Shown here: positions 18,246 to 28,459 of the stretch, piece by piece
How the letters are laid out: each line of letters starts with the position of its first letter
How positions within the stretch are numbered: position 1 is the first letter of the stretch
Assembly: GCF_900107285.1 (NCBI RefSeq)
Contig: NZ_FNPK01000007.1
Span: forward strand, 1-64,000
From: Acinetobacter kyonggiensis
GTDB lineage: Bacteria; Pseudomonadota; Gammaproteobacteria; Pseudomonadales; Moraxellaceae
Length of the DNA: 64,000 nt
Direction: 5' to 3'
Translations under genes and position numbers: made by a program
The notes under the pieces: model-generated
Database searches by the model: none
What the model was told of the DNA's origin: nothing
Seen by the model: only the letters and a program-made list of their open reading frames with translations

Positions 18246-19979
18246 ATGTTAGAGCTCATTCTACTTTTAGTGATTGTCACGCTTTTGGCTTTTCCGCTCG
18301 GAAAATATCTTGCTGCCATTATGCACAACCGTGCAATGAAAATTGATCCACTATTCAATTGGATCGAGAAACCAATTTATGCAATTTTGGGAACCAATCC
18401 TAAGCAAGGCATGAATGTTAAAACGTATATATTGAGTTTTGTGTTCAGCTGTATCGTCATTGGTTTTGCGGTGTGGAGCTTGTTTATGGTGCAGGCATGG
18501 TTGCCGTTCAATCCAAATCATGCACCCAATATGTCATGGGATTTGGCTTTACATAGCATGATTTCCTTTTTGACCAATACCAATCAGCAACATTATTCAG
18601 GTCAGGCACAGCTTTCTTATTTATCACAAATGGTTGCAATTGTTGGGTTACAAGTCATTACCCCAATGATGGGTTTGGCAATGGTGGTTGCAACTGTTCG
18701 TGCTTTATTTTTTGAGCGCTCAAATGATCAAACTACAGCAGCATCATCTTTATCGAATCAAAGCTTTACTGAAAAAGTTAAAAGTATCAATGTTGGAAAC
18801 TATTGGGCAGATGTGATTCGTCCAACCTTTCGCTTCTTGATTCCGCTGTGTATGGTTTGGTCATTATTTTTAAACAGCCAAGGTGTACCAGCCACATTTC
18901 AGGGTGGGCCTGAAGTTCAGGTTGTTGACCAGACTGCGGAATTAAAAGTACAAAAAATCCCGCTCGGCCCCGTTGCACCGATGGTTGCCATTAAGCAACT
19001 CGGCAGTAATGGTGGCGGATGGTATGGCCCAAACAGTGCGGTGCCTTTAGAAAATCCAACGCCATTTTCTAACTTTATGGAAATGTTGGCGATCTTATTG
19101 ATTCCAATCAGTGTAATTTTCATGTTGGGTTTTTTCACCAAACGTGCAAAATTTGCAGCCTTTGTTTTTGGCTCAATGTTGTTGATGTCGGTGATTTCAG
19201 CATCAAGTGCAATCTGGTCTGAAAGTCTTTCTCAAACTGCATCGCAAATTTCTGCGATGGAAGGTAAAGAAATGCGTTTTGGTGAATCATCTTCTGCGCT
19301 GTGGGCCGCATTAACCACACAAGTGAATAATGGTTCAGTCAATATGATGCATGATTCTGCATCGCCACTCACTGGATTGGTTGCGCTGTCCGATATGCTG
19401 ATTAATGCCATTTGGGGAGGGATCGGTTGCGGCTTACAGCAATTCATTATCTATCTATTTTTGGCTGTGTTTATTGCAGGTTTAATGACTGGGCGTACCC
19501 CTGAGCTTTTTGGTCGAAAAATTGAAGCGGGTGAAATCAAACTGCTTGCTGTGGTGATTCTGATTCAGCCGATTGTGATTTTGGGATTGACCTCAATGGC
19601 CTTATTTTTTCCTGAACTCACAGGCAACAGTAACCCTGCATATCATGGCGTTACGCAGGTTTTATATGAATATGTTTCGGCATTTGCCAATAACGGTTCA
19701 GGTTTTGAAGGTTTAGCAGATAACACCGTATGGTGGAATGTCACCTGTAGCATTGCCTTATTGCTGGGACGTTTTCCAACTTTAATTATTCCTCTCATTA
19801 TTGCGACACGTTTAGCCGCTAAACGTCAGGCACCTGAAAGTCACGGTAGCTTAAAAGTGGAAACGCCTACCTTTGCTTTAACCCTAATTGCCATTGTGGT
19901 GATGTTGACCTTATTACAATTTATGCCTGTCTTAGTTTTAGGGCCAATCGCTGATCATTTGTTCTTGGTTCAAGGCTAA
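18246..19979 (+). CDS. kdpA: K+-transporting ATPase subunit A
   Basis: Potassium-translocating subunit of the Kdp complex, 577 residues, inner membrane. It is a ten-helix protein with four degenerate K+-channel pore loops, seen for example at FLTNTNQQHYSG, LGSNGGGWYGPNSA and ANNGSGFEG. The start follows GAGAGGAGAA at 18231. It is 12 bp upstream of kdpB, in the operon kdpABC. No kdpF peptide precedes it. Confidence 0.98.
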   Translation: MLELILLLVIVTLLAFPLGKYLAAIMHNRAMKIDPLFNWIEKPIYAILGTNPKQGMNVKTYILSFVFSCIVIGFAVWSLFMVQAWLPFNPNHAPNMSWDLALHSMISFLTNTNQQHYSGQAQLSYLSQMVAIVGLQVITPMMGLAMVVATVRALFFERSNDQTTAASSLSNQSFTEKVKSINVGNYWADVIRPTFRFLIPLCMVWSLFLNSQGVPATFQGGPEVQVVDQTAELKVQKIPLGPVAPMVAIKQLGSNGGGWYGPNSAVPLENPTPFSNFMEMLAILLIPISVIFMLGFFTKRAKFAAFVFGSMLLMSVISASSAIWSESLSQTASQISAMEGKEMRFGESSSALWAALTTQVNNGSVNMMHDSASPLTGLVALSDMLINAIWGGIGCGLQQFIIYLFLAVFIAGLMTGRTPELFGRKIEAGEIKLLAVVILIQPIVILGLTSMALFFPELTGNSNPAYHGVTQVLYEYVSAFANNGSGFEGLADNTVWWNVTCSIALLLGRFPTLIIPLIIATRLAAKRQAPESHGSLKVETPTFALTLIAIVVMLTLLQFMPVLVLGPIADHLFLVQG

Positions 19980-19991
19980 GGAGTGAAATTC

Positions 19992-22019
19992 ATGAATAAT
20001 TCAGTACAGTCTGAACAAAATACTTCAACGCTTTTTCAAGCTGAAGCATGGAAAAATGCTTTTATTAAATTGCTTCCACAACATGCCATGCAAAATCCTG
20101 TTATGGCAATTGTGTGGCTCGGTACAATTATTACTTTAATCAGTACGATTTTAGGCAAAGCGAATTTTGTTTTTGGTTTGCTTGTGACCCTAATTTTATT
20201 TATTACGGTTTTATTTGCCAATTATGCAGAAGCCATTGCCGAAGCCAAAGGACGAGGTCAAGCCTCCTCACTGAGACAGGCACGTCAAAACTTAATCGCA
20301 AGACGTATTGCAAATTTACACGATACTGATGGTGTGCAAATTGCTGCGGCTGCATTAAAGCTCAATGATTTGATCGAGGTGCGTGCAGGTGAACTGATTC
20401 CTTCAGATGGTGAAATTGTTCATGGTTTTGCCACCATCAATGAAGCTGCGGTGACAGGCGAGTCTGCACCTGTATTACGTGAGGCAGGAACGGATCGTTC
20501 AGGTGTGATTGGCGGAACCAAAGTTTTAACCGATCGTATTATCGTGCAAGTGACCGCAGAAGTAGGCAATAGCTTTTTAGACCGCATGATTGCCTTAGTC
20601 GAAGGTTCAAATCGTCAAAAAACACCGAATGAAATTGCACTGGGTATTTTACTGACCGTCATGACGGTGACTTTTATCATTGTTGTGATTAGTTTGCCGA
20701 TTATTGGTCATTTTCTGAATATTTCCATCAATCCGATTCTGTTGGTGGCTTTATTGGTGTGCTTGATTCCAACCACGATTGGCGGTTTATTGCCTGCTAT
20801 TGGTATTGCGGGAATGAACCGTGCGTTAAAAGCCAACGTGATTGCAAAATCAGGTAAAGCAGTTGAAGTTGCAGGGGATATTGATGTTTTACTTTTAGAT
20901 AAAACAGGAACCATTACCTATGGTGATCGTCAGGCGACGGCATTTTATCCATTAGCTGGTGTATCAGAATCGGAACTTCGTCAAGCTGCGGTATTGACCT
21001 CACTTGCAGATCCTACGCCTGAGGGAAAATCTGTGGTTGCACTGGCGAAAGAACAGGGCGAAAAAGTTCATGAACCTGAACAAGCTGAATTTATTCCATT
21101 TAATGCTTCAACCCGTATTTCAGGTTTGAATCTGCTCAATGGTCAGCAAATTCGTAAGGGTGCTTTGGATGCGATTTTAAAATTTACCTCACAGGATATT
21201 TCCCGTCATAGCGAACTCAGAACCCGTGTTGAGCAAGTGGCATCAAAAGGGGCAACGCCTTTAGTTGTTGCTTATGGTCAAAACCTATTGGGCGTGATTG
21301 AACTGTCAGATGTGATTAAATCGGGCATTAAAGAAAAGTTTGCTCGTTTACGTGAAATGGGGATTAAAACGGTCATGGTGACAGGAGACAATCCGCTGAC
21401 TGCTGCTGCCATTGCGGCAGAAGCAGGTGTGGATGACTATATTGCCGAAGCCAGACCTGAAGATAAATTGAACTGTATTCGTACTGAACAAAACAAAGGG
21501 CATTTAGTGGCAATGGTGGGTGATGGCACCAATGATGCACCAGCACTTGCTCAGGCAGATATAGGCTTGGCGATGAACTCGGGTACGCAAGCGGCCAAAG
21601 AAGCAGGCAATATGGTGGATTTAGATTCTGATCCGACTAAATTATTGGCTGTGGTTGAAATTGGAAAACAACAATTGATTACCCGTGGTGCATTGACCAC
21701 ATTCTCTTTAGCCAATGATATTTCAAAATATTTTGCAATCTTACCTGCACTTTTTGTTGCAGCCATTCCACAAATGAGTGTGCTTAATGTCATGCAGTTG
21801 GGCAGTTCAGAAAGCGCCATCCTTTCTGCACTAATTTTTAATGCCATTATTATTCCATTACTCATTCCCATTGCTTTACGTGGTGTGAAATTTAAACCGT
21901 CAACATCGACACAATTATTACGCCGTAACATGCTGATTTATGGTGTCGGGGGCGTGATATTACCTTTCGTTGCAATCAAAGCCATTGATCTGGTGATCAG
22001 TCAAATATTGGTCGTTTAA
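19992..22019 (+). CDS. kdpB: K+-transporting P-type ATPase subunit B
   Basis: Catalytic P-type ATPase subunit of Kdp. ATG 19992 is chosen because AAGGAG lies 8 bp upstream; GTG 19983 would put the start inside the ribosome site. The 675-residue product has the phosphorylation motif DKTGT (Asp303), the TGES loop (155-158) whose Ser is inhibited by phosphorylation in E. coli, and the hinge MVGDGTNDAPALAQAD. Membrane segments flank the cytoplasmic domains as usual. kdpC starts 10 bp after its stop. Confidence 0.98.
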   Translation: MNNSVQSEQNTSTLFQAEAWKNAFIKLLPQHAMQNPVMAIVWLGTIITLISTILGKANFVFGLLVTLILFITVLFANYAEAIAEAKGRGQASSLRQARQNLIARRIANLHDTDGVQIAAAALKLNDLIEVRAGELIPSDGEIVHGFATINEAAVTGESAPVLREAGTDRSGVIGGTKVLTDRIIVQVTAEVGNSFLDRMIALVEGSNRQKTPNEIALGILLTVMTVTFIIVVISLPIIGHFLNISINPILLVALLVCLIPTTIGGLLPAIGIAGMNRALKANVIAKSGKAVEVAGDIDVLLLDKTGTITYGDRQATAFYPLAGVSESELRQAAVLTSLADPTPEGKSVVALAKEQGEKVHEPEQAEFIPFNASTRISGLNLLNGQQIRKGALDAILKFTSQDISRHSELRTRVEQVASKGATPLVVAYGQNLLGVIELSDVIKSGIKEKFARLREMGIKTVMVTGDNPLTAAAIAAEAGVDDYIAEARPEDKLNCIRTEQNKGHLVAMVGDGTNDAPALAQADIGLAMNSGTQAAKEAGNMVDLDSDPTKLLAVVEIGKQQLITRGALTTFSLANDISKYFAILPALFVAAIPQMSVLNVMQLGSSESAILSALIFNAIIIPLLIPIALRGVKFKPSTSTQLLRRNMLIYGVGGVILPFVAIKAIDLVISQILVV

Positions 22020-22029
22020 GGAGCGAAAC

Positions 22030-22635
22030 ATGAATACTGTACATACAGAACATTTATTACAACCTTCATATGCCTCATTGCTTCGTGCTTCAATTGGGCT
22101 GACTATCGTCGGTTTGGGTTTATGTGGTTTTTTATATAGTGCCACGGCGACAGGACTGGGACAGCTTTTATTTCCAGCTCAAGCCAATGGCAGTTTGATT
22201 GAATTGGATGGAAAAATTTTAGGTTCCAGTTTAGTGGCGCAGCCCTTTACTGATCCGAAGTATTTTCAGGCTCGACCTTCGGCAGCCAATTATGATCCTA
22301 TGGCCATGGCAGGCAGTAATATGGCGAGAACCAATCCTGAATTGACGAAAATGATTGAGCAACGTATAGCGGATATAGAGGTTAGAGAGCATATTGAGCG
22401 TAGTCAAATTCCGAGTGATTTGGTCACTGCTTCAGGCAGTGGAATTGACCCTGAAATTAGTTTGAAATCGGCCATGATTCAGGTGCAACGTGTTGCAGCG
22501 GCTAGACATTTATCTGATCAGCAGGTGATTGAGCTGATTCAGCAATATACCTTAAAGCCAACCTTTGGCGTGTTGGGGCAACAGCGTATTAATGTGCTTG
22601 AGTTAAATTTGGCTTTAGATCAGATTAGAGAGTAA
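22030..22635 (+). CDS. kdpC: K+-transporting ATPase subunit C
   Basis: 201-residue Kdp accessory subunit with one N-terminal membrane helix (ASIGLTIVGLGLCGFLYS) and a periplasmic/peripheral domain containing the family blocks SSLVAQ, FQARPSAANYDP and ASGSGIDPEIS. GGAGCG precedes the ATG. It ends the kdpABC operon; a hairpin follows 40 bp later. Confidence 0.97.
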   Translation: MNTVHTEHLLQPSYASLLRASIGLTIVGLGLCGFLYSATATGLGQLLFPAQANGSLIELDGKILGSSLVAQPFTDPKYFQARPSAANYDPMAMAGSNMARTNPELTKMIEQRIADIEVREHIERSQIPSDLVTASGSGIDPEISLKSAMIQVQRVAAARHLSDQQVIELIQQYTLKPTFGVLGQQRINVLELNLALDQIRE

Positions 22636-22676
22636 TTTCTGTATATTTCAAAAATTATTGGTCATATCTTTTTACG

Positions 22677-22715
22677 ACGGAGTCCTATCATATAAAGTTT
22701 ATGGTAGGGATCCGT
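22677..22715 (+). terminator. Hairpin terminator after kdpC
   Basis: 22677-22691 pairs with 22701-22715: 15 positions, one mismatch and three G-U pairs, 9-nt loop, followed by tttattagtttt. It separates kdpABC from kdpDE, so the sensor pair probably has its own promoter in 22720-22900. A segment ACGACGGAGTC (22674-22684) also recurs inverted at 22821-22831. Confidence 0.68.
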
Positions 22716-22905
22716 TTATTAGTTTTGCCATGACAAATGGTTTTGCTCTTGCGTAACATCGTTACTCATCCCGAAAGAAAAGTGACATTTGAGCTCCTTC
22801 CATTAAAACTTAAACGGTACGACTCCGTCGTTCCAATAAAAATCAAGATAAATCATTAAACTATACTGGTTAAGTTGAATGGTTTTATTAATTAAAGATT
22901 AATCT

Positions 22906-25590
22906 ATGACTGAAAATAGAAATAATAAAGTAGATGTTTTATTGCAACATGCCAAGCGCTATCAATCGGGGCGTTTAACCATCTTTTTAGGTGCTGCTCC
23001 GGGGGTCGGAAAAACCTATGCCATGCTGGTTCGAGCACGTGATTTATTTCAGCAAGGGCAAAATATTGTTATTGCTTATATCGAGACACATGGTCGTGCG
23101 GAAACCGAAGGTTTAATAGAAGGTTTACCCTGCATTCCCCGAAAAAAAATGCACTATCAAGGGCATCAACTTGAGGAAATGGATTTAGATGCTGTTTTAG
23201 AACAGAAAGCACAAATTGTTTTGGTCGATGAATTTGCCCATACCAATATGCCCGGCAGTCGGCATGAAAAACGTTGGCAAGACATTAATGAACTGCTTGA
23301 TGCTGGCATAGATGTTTTTACCACCATGAATATTCAGCATTTGGAAAGCTTGAATGATGTGGTCTATCAAATTACAGGGATTCGGGTGAAAGAAACCGTA
23401 CCTGATCGAGTGTTTGAACGTATTCGAGATATTCGCTTAATTGACTTGCCTGTTAATGAATTATTAGAGCGTTTAAATCAGGGCAAAGTGTATATTCCCG
23501 AGCAAGTTCAACATGCGCTACAGGGTTTTTTTAATAGTTCAAATTTAACCGCTTTACGTGAACTGGCCATGCAAACAGTTGCCAGTCATGTCGATAGCGA
23601 TGTGCGTGAAAATTTTGCCTTGCAAGGGCTGACCCCGATTCCGCTCAAAAATCATTTGCTGATTATGATTAATGGTTTAGGACAATCAGAAGCTTTGGTA
23701 CGGGCAGGATGCCGTCTTGCTGAAAACCGTTTAGCCACTTGGACGGTGGTTGCTTTTATGGATGATCAGTATCAGCAGCAAAAAGATAATCCACAGACCC
23801 ATCAAACAGATGCACAAAGCAGGGAAATAGAACGGGCTTTGAATTTATGTCGGCAACTTGGTGGGATGACCGAAATTTTATACGGTCAGCAACATGCCAA
23901 AATACTGTCAGAATTTGCGCTTGAACGGGGTATTTCAACTTTGGTGCTGGCGCAGGCACAATCTAAAAAATATAGCTTCAACTATAAATCCAATTTAATT
24001 GCGCAGATTTTAAAACATCATCCGCATTTTGAGCTGAGTATTGTTCCGATTCAATCGAAACAAAAACCACTGCATCCTGTTACTCAAATCCGTTTATTTC
24101 TCAGCGTTAAAGAATCAATATTGGTTTTGTTCACCACAATTGTCAGTATTATCATGGCAAGTTTGGGGGAGAGATATCTAGGGATTGAAGAACTTTCCGT
24201 CATTTTTATTACTGCTGTTGTGTTTGTTGCATCTAAAACCCGCATGATTGCAGCCGCATGCTCAGCGATTATTTTCTTCCTTGCGTATAATTTTTTCTTT
24301 ATTGCACCTAAATATACCTTCCAGATTTCGGCACATCAGGGGGTGATTACCGTTGTGGCATTTTTAGCTGCGGCACTGATTGCAAGTCGTTTGGCATCTC
24401 GTTTACGTGAGCAAGTGACCGCATTAAAAGCAGCCAATAGCTATAACAGCATTATGCAGGATTTAGGACAGAAGTTATCGACTGCTGTAAATAGTGAACA
24501 GGTCAATGAAATTGCAACACAAAGTTTAGAAAAAAATCTTACAGCAGATGTTCTACTCTATTGTCCTTACCAAGACTTGATGGGTAATGATCATGCTGAC
24601 TCGGCACTTTCAGATAAAGAGAAAATATCGGCAGAATGGAGCATTTCTAATCAGCAACCTTCGGGGCGTTTTACCCAGACTTTGACAGAAAATGAATGGT
24701 GGTTTTTACCGCTTTTGGCATCGAAACAATGTTTGGGTGTGGTTGGCTTGAAGTTTACCCATGATATGCAAATGCTGAGTGTTGAACAAAAGCGTTTAGC
24801 GGAAACCATGATTGAATATATTGCGCAGACCATTTCACGAACCCAACTGAGCAAAGACTTGGAAATTGCCAATGTGACGTCTGAAACTGAAAAGCTACGT
24901 TCAGCCTTGTTATCTTCCGTATCGCATGATTTACGTTCACCTTTAGCTTCAATGATTGGAGCCGCAGAGACGCTAAGTCATTATCGACACGCGATGGATG
25001 AGGCAGATCAAGACAGTCTACTAGAGGCGATTCATTTGGAAGGTGAACGCTTAGATCGTTATATCCAAAATTTATTGGATATGACTCGTTTAGGACATGA
25101 AGGCTTAAGTTTGAAACGGGACTGGATTGGAATTGATGAATTGGTTGGGTCAGCCGTGCGTCGTTTAAACCGATATTTACCGAAAGTTCAGGTACGCATT
25201 AGCATGCCTGAAGAAGTGGTGAGTTTATTTGTACATGCTGCTTTAATTGAACAAGCTATTTTTAATGTCTTGGAAAATGCAGCGAAGTTTTCACCTGAAG
25301 ATGAAGCCGTTGAAATTGAAGTTAAAAAGGTGAATGATGAGCAGGTACAAATTGCGATAAGTGATCAGGGTTTAGGGATACCTGAAGATGAACGTAATCG
25401 TATTTTTGATATGTTCTATACCATGCAACGTGGCGATCGTGGACAATACGGCACTGGTTTGGGATTGACCATTGTAAAAGCCATTATTGGGGCACATATG
25501 GGACAGATTTCAGCCACTGAAGCAAAAAATCAGCGCGGAACCTGTATTCGCATTGTATTGCCGATACAACATGGCATAAATGAGAAATGA
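22906..25590 (+). CDS. kdpD: K+-responsive sensor histidine kinase KdpD
   Basis: 894-residue sensor for K+ limitation/turgor. Domains in order: KdpD N-terminal domain with a Walker A loop (GAAPGVGKTY, about 29-38) and DEFAHTN; a universal-stress-protein-like domain (about 240-380); four clustered membrane helices (about 395-500); GAF-like segment; HisKA with the acceptor His in SSVSHDLRSP (about 673); and HATPase with NAAKFSPE, DQGLGIPE and GTGLGL. It is immediately followed by kdpE (ATG adjoins TGA). All expected domains are present. Confidence 0.97.
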   Translation: MTENRNNKVDVLLQHAKRYQSGRLTIFLGAAPGVGKTYAMLVRARDLFQQGQNIVIAYIETHGRAETEGLIEGLPCIPRKKMHYQGHQLEEMDLDAVLEQKAQIVLVDEFAHTNMPGSRHEKRWQDINELLDAGIDVFTTMNIQHLESLNDVVYQITGIRVKETVPDRVFERIRDIRLIDLPVNELLERLNQGKVYIPEQVQHALQGFFNSSNLTALRELAMQTVASHVDSDVRENFALQGLTPIPLKNHLLIMINGLGQSEALVRAGCRLAENRLATWTVVAFMDDQYQQQKDNPQTHQTDAQSREIERALNLCRQLGGMTEILYGQQHAKILSEFALERGISTLVLAQAQSKKYSFNYKSNLIAQILKHHPHFELSIVPIQSKQKPLHPVTQIRLFLSVKESILVLFTTIVSIIMASLGERYLGIEELSVIFITAVVFVASKTRMIAAACSAIIFFLAYNFFFIAPKYTFQISAHQGVITVVAFLAAALIASRLASRLREQVTALKAANSYNSIMQDLGQKLSTAVNSEQVNEIATQSLEKNLTADVLLYCPYQDLMGNDHADSALSDKEKISAEWSISNQQPSGRFTQTLTENEWWFLPLLASKQCLGVVGLKFTHDMQMLSVEQKRLAETMIEYIAQTISRTQLSKDLEIANVTSETEKLRSALLSSVSHDLRSPLASMIGAAETLSHYRHAMDEADQDSLLEAIHLEGERLDRYIQNLLDMTRLGHEGLSLKRDWIGIDELVGSAVRRLNRYLPKVQVRISMPEEVVSLFVHAALIEQAIFNVLENAAKFSPEDEAVEIEVKKVNDEQVQIAISDQGLGIPEDERNRIFDMFYTMQRGDRGQYGTGLGLTIVKAIIGAHMGQISATEAKNQRGTCIRIVLPIQHGINEK

Positions 25591-26331
25591 ATGAAAATGA
25601 ATGATTTAAATATTCCAAGCAATGCCGTGAATGTATTAATCATTGATGATGAACCACAAATCCGTAAGTTTTTGGATATTGCTTTACGTGCGCAAGGCTA
25701 TAAAACATTTTTGGCAGAAACTGGCCAGAGGGGACTGGAAATACTTGCCTTACAAGGTGCCGATTTGGTCATTTTGGATTTGGGTCTACCTGATTTAGAT
25801 GGGCAAGAGGTTTTAACAGAGCTTCGAGTTTGGTCACAAGTCCCAGTGATTATACTTTCAGTACGTGCGGATGAGACTGAAAAAGTTGCCTTGTTGGATG
25901 CTGGGGCGAATGATTATGTGACCAAGCCTTTTAGTGTACAAGAGTTGATGGCGCGTATACGGGTCATGCTGAGGAATCAGGTTGTACAACCAACAGAATC
26001 CGCTATGTTTGATGATGGGGTATTAAAAATTGATTTTGCCCAGCGACAGGTGTTTTTATCCAACACGCTATTATCTTTAACCCGTAAAGAGTTTCAACTC
26101 TTGATGTTACTTGCTCAACATCGTGGGCAATTGATTACCCAACCCCAAATTTTAAAAGAGTTATGGGGGCCGACACATCAGCACGATACGCATTATTTAC
26201 GTATTTTAGTGGCGAAATTGCGAAGTAAATTACAGGATGATGCCATTCATCCTCAATATATTGCGACGGAACCCGGTGTGGGGTTAAGATTTTTAGGTAA
26301 AGAGGCTTCTGCTGTATCAGTAAAAGAATAA
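25591..26331 (+). CDS. kdpE: Response regulator KdpE
   Basis: 246 residues, OmpR family. Receiver with DDE (19-21), phospho-acceptor Asp63 (LVILDLGLPD) and KPF, then a winged-helix DNA-binding domain (LTRKEFQLLMLLAQHRGQLIT ... HYLRILVAKLRSKL, ending in VGLRF). It activates kdpABC. The start may be 25591 or 25597; the first abuts the kdpD stop. The phased repeat upstream of kdpA is its likely target. Confidence 0.97.
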   Translation: MKMNDLNIPSNAVNVLIIDDEPQIRKFLDIALRAQGYKTFLAETGQRGLEILALQGADLVILDLGLPDLDGQEVLTELRVWSQVPVIILSVRADETEKVALLDAGANDYVTKPFSVQELMARIRVMLRNQVVQPTESAMFDDGVLKIDFAQRQVFLSNTLLSLTRKEFQLLMLLAQHRGQLITQPQILKELWGPTHQHDTHYLRILVAKLRSKLQDDAIHPQYIATEPGVGLRFLGKEASAVSVKE

Positions 26332-26400
26332 CCATGTTGCGTTGTCACGGCATTATCTTGAAGCATAGATGGAATGTATCAGATGAAGAATAAAAGGCAA

Positions 26401-26422
26401 ACCTGACTCGAGATGATCAGGT
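26401..26422 (-). terminator. Hairpin between kdpE and the Lrp-type gene
   Basis: ACCTGA (26401-26406) pairs with TCAGGT (26417-26422). Read on the minus strand it is followed by TTTGCCTTTT and so could end the Lrp-type transcript. Its minus-strand sequence shares ACCTGATCATCTCGA with the areB terminator at 44761. Confidence 0.55.
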
Positions 26423-26482
26423 CTGCTATGCACAATGCGCTAAGGCTTAATTTTTATTTCATTATTTTTATTGAATCAGAAT

Positions 26483-26905
26483 TTATGCTTTATAGGTGGA
26501 CAATAAAATACTGGTTTCGGTGTTATAAATTCCTGATATATTTCGTATTCTTTCTAATATTTTATCAAAACTTTCTAAGCTATCTGACTCTAATTCTACC
26601 AGTAGATCCCACTTGCCATTGGTCGTATGTAAAGTCTGTACTGCCGAATCTAGGCGTAATGCTTTAACAACAGCACGGGTTTGGGTGCCTTCGACCATAA
26701 TATTCATCCAAGCCCGAATGGTATTTTGGTTGGCACTGGGCTTAATGCGGATGGTATAGCCCATGATGATGCCATTCATTTCCATATATTCAATTCGTTT
26801 TTGAACGGTGGCGCGTGAAACACGAATTTTATTGGCTAAATCGGTAATCGACATTCGGGCATTGTCACGCAGTAAACCAAGGATTTGGCTGTCGGTATCA
26901 TTCAT
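26483..26905 (-). CDS. Lrp/AsnC-family transcriptional regulator
   Basis: 140 residues: N-terminal AsnC helix-turn-helix (DTDSQILGLLRDNARMSI ... VSRATVQKRIEYME) and a C-terminal RAM effector domain (TRAVVKALRLDSAVQTLHTTNGKWDLLVEL). ATG 26905 is preferred over a TTG at 26926. It diverges from gdhA and the ast genes across about 200 bp, so it probably senses an amino acid (arginine, glutamate or ornithine) and controls this catabolic cluster. Target assignment is positional inference. Confidence 0.9.
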   Translation of the reverse strand: MNDTDSQILGLLRDNARMSITDLANKIRVSRATVQKRIEYMEMNGIIMGYTIRIKPSANQNTIRAWMNIMVEGTQTRAVVKALRLDSAVQTLHTTNGKWDLLVELESDSLESFDKILERIRNISGIYNTETSILLSTYKA

Positions 26906-27114
26906 TTTGATTTTGTCACTTAGCAAATTGATAAAATTTATTTCATTTTAATTAAAATAACAACTTTTTTGAGTCAATTTGATTTTTCATACTATGTCTA
27001 TGGACGCATACATGACATTTGGAAGCTTGTCTGGATAGATAAAGACCATGTTGTATGGTGTCACCTGTTTTTTTAATGGATTTGATCAAACGAATTTTAC
27101 AAGGGAAAATATCT

Positions 27115-28386
27115 ATGTCTTTGTCGTATGAAATGGAAAATAGCCGAGCATGGCAGACTTATCTTGCGCAGATTAATCAGGTTACTCCTTATTTAGAAGA
27201 AGATTTAATTCCTTTTGTGAATACGTTAAAGCGACCAAAACGTGCGCTTATCGTAGATGTGCCGATTGTGATGGATGATGGCTCTATTCAGCATTTTGAA
27301 GGCTACCGTGTTCAACACAATCTATCGCGTGGCCCGGGTAAAGGCGGGATTCGCTATCATCCAGATGTTGAGCTGAATGAAGTTATGGCATTGGCTGCTT
27401 GGATGACCATCAAGACCGCAGTACTGAATTTACCTTATGGTGGTGCCAAAGGTGGAGTCCGCGTCGATCCACGTAAATTGTCTCCTCGTGAGTTAGAGCG
27501 TTTGACGCGTCGCTTTACCAGCGAAATTAGCCCGATTATTGGCCCACAAACTGATATTCCAGCACCGGATGTAGGCACCAATGCTAGCATTATGGGTTGG
27601 ATGATGGATACCTATTCCAGCATTAAAGGTCATACCGTAACTGGCGTAGTGACGGGTAAGCCTGTGCATTTAGGCGGGTCATTGGGTCGTGTTCGTGCGA
27701 CAGGTCGTGGCGTGTTTGTGACGGGCTTAGAAGTTGCCAAAAAAATAAATTTGTCAATTGAAGGCAGCCGTGTGGCGATTCAAGGCTTTGGTAATGTCGG
27801 CAGTGAAGCGGCTTACTTATTCCATAAAGCCAATGCCAAAGTGGTTTGTGTACAAGACCATACAGGCACGATCTATAGCGAGCAAGGTTTAGATGTTAAA
27901 CAGTTGCAGAATCATGTAGCACAGCATCAAGGTGTCGCAGGCTTCCCAGAAGCAAGCATGATTGATGATCAAGAATTTTGGACTATCGAGATGGATATCC
28001 TAATTCCTGCTGCTTTGGAAGGTCAGATTACCGCAGAACGTGCGCAAAATCTTACTGCGAAACTGATCTTGGAAGGTGCCAACGGCCCAACTTATCCAGA
28101 AGCTGAAGAGATTTTATTACAGCGTCAGATCAGTATTGTACCCGATGTATTGTGCAACGCTGGCGGGGTAACGGTCAGTTACTTCGAATGGGTACAGGAC
28201 ATGGCGAGCTATTTCTGGACGGAAGATGAAATTAATCAACGTTTGGACAAGCTCATGATGTCAGCGGTTGAAGATGTTTGGAGTAAAGCGCAGGAAAAAC
28301 AATGCAGCTTGCGTACCGCAGCTTACATTTTGGCATGTGAACGCATCTTGAAAGCACGTAAAGAACGCGGAATTTTCCCGGGCTAA
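27115..28386 (+). CDS. gdhA: Glutamate dehydrogenase (Glu/Leu/Phe/Val family)
   Basis: 423 residues. Converts glutamate to 2-oxoglutarate and ammonia. It has the substrate domain [11 protein letters not shown] and [14 protein letters not shown] (catalytic Lys in GGAKGG), APDVGTN, and a Rossmann domain with [13 protein letters not shown] 27115 has aaggga upstream; the frame from 27055 adds 20 residues not seen in the family. It precedes astC by 73 bp and supplies the step after the AST pathway, whose end product is glutamate. Direction (catabolic) and cofactor are inferred from context. Confidence 0.93.
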   Translation: MSLSYEMENSRAWQTYLAQINQVTPYLEEDLIPFVNTLKRPKRALIVDVPIVMDDGSIQHFEGYRVQHNLSRGPGKGGIRYHPDVELNEVMALAAWMTIKTAVLNLPYGGAKGGVRVDPRKLSPRELERLTRRFTSEISPIIGPQTDIPAPDVGTNASIMGWMMDTYSSIKGHTVTGVVTGKPVHLGGSLGRVRATGRGVFVTGLEVAKKINLSIEGSRVAIQGFGNVGSEAAYLFHKANAKVVCVQDHTGTIYSEQGLDVKQLQNHVAQHQGVAGFPEASMIDDQEFWTIEMDILIPAALEGQITAERAQNLTAKLILEGANGPTYPEAEEILLQRQISIVPDVLCNAGGVTVSYFEWVQDMASYFWTEDEINQRLDKLMMSAVEDVWSKAQEKQCSLRTAAYILACERILKARKERGIFPG

Positions 28387-28459
28387 TCGTCGCTTCGCCA
28401 CTGTTAACCATTTAGTTTAAGTAAAAATAAAGCCTTATTTATGTAAGGAAGAGGATCTT

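Noticed and set aside
18124..18252. 42-codon frame overlapping kdpA as a possible kdpF
   Set aside because: KdpF is a short hydrophobic helix; this frame is polar and lysine/glutamine-rich, and has no ribosome site.
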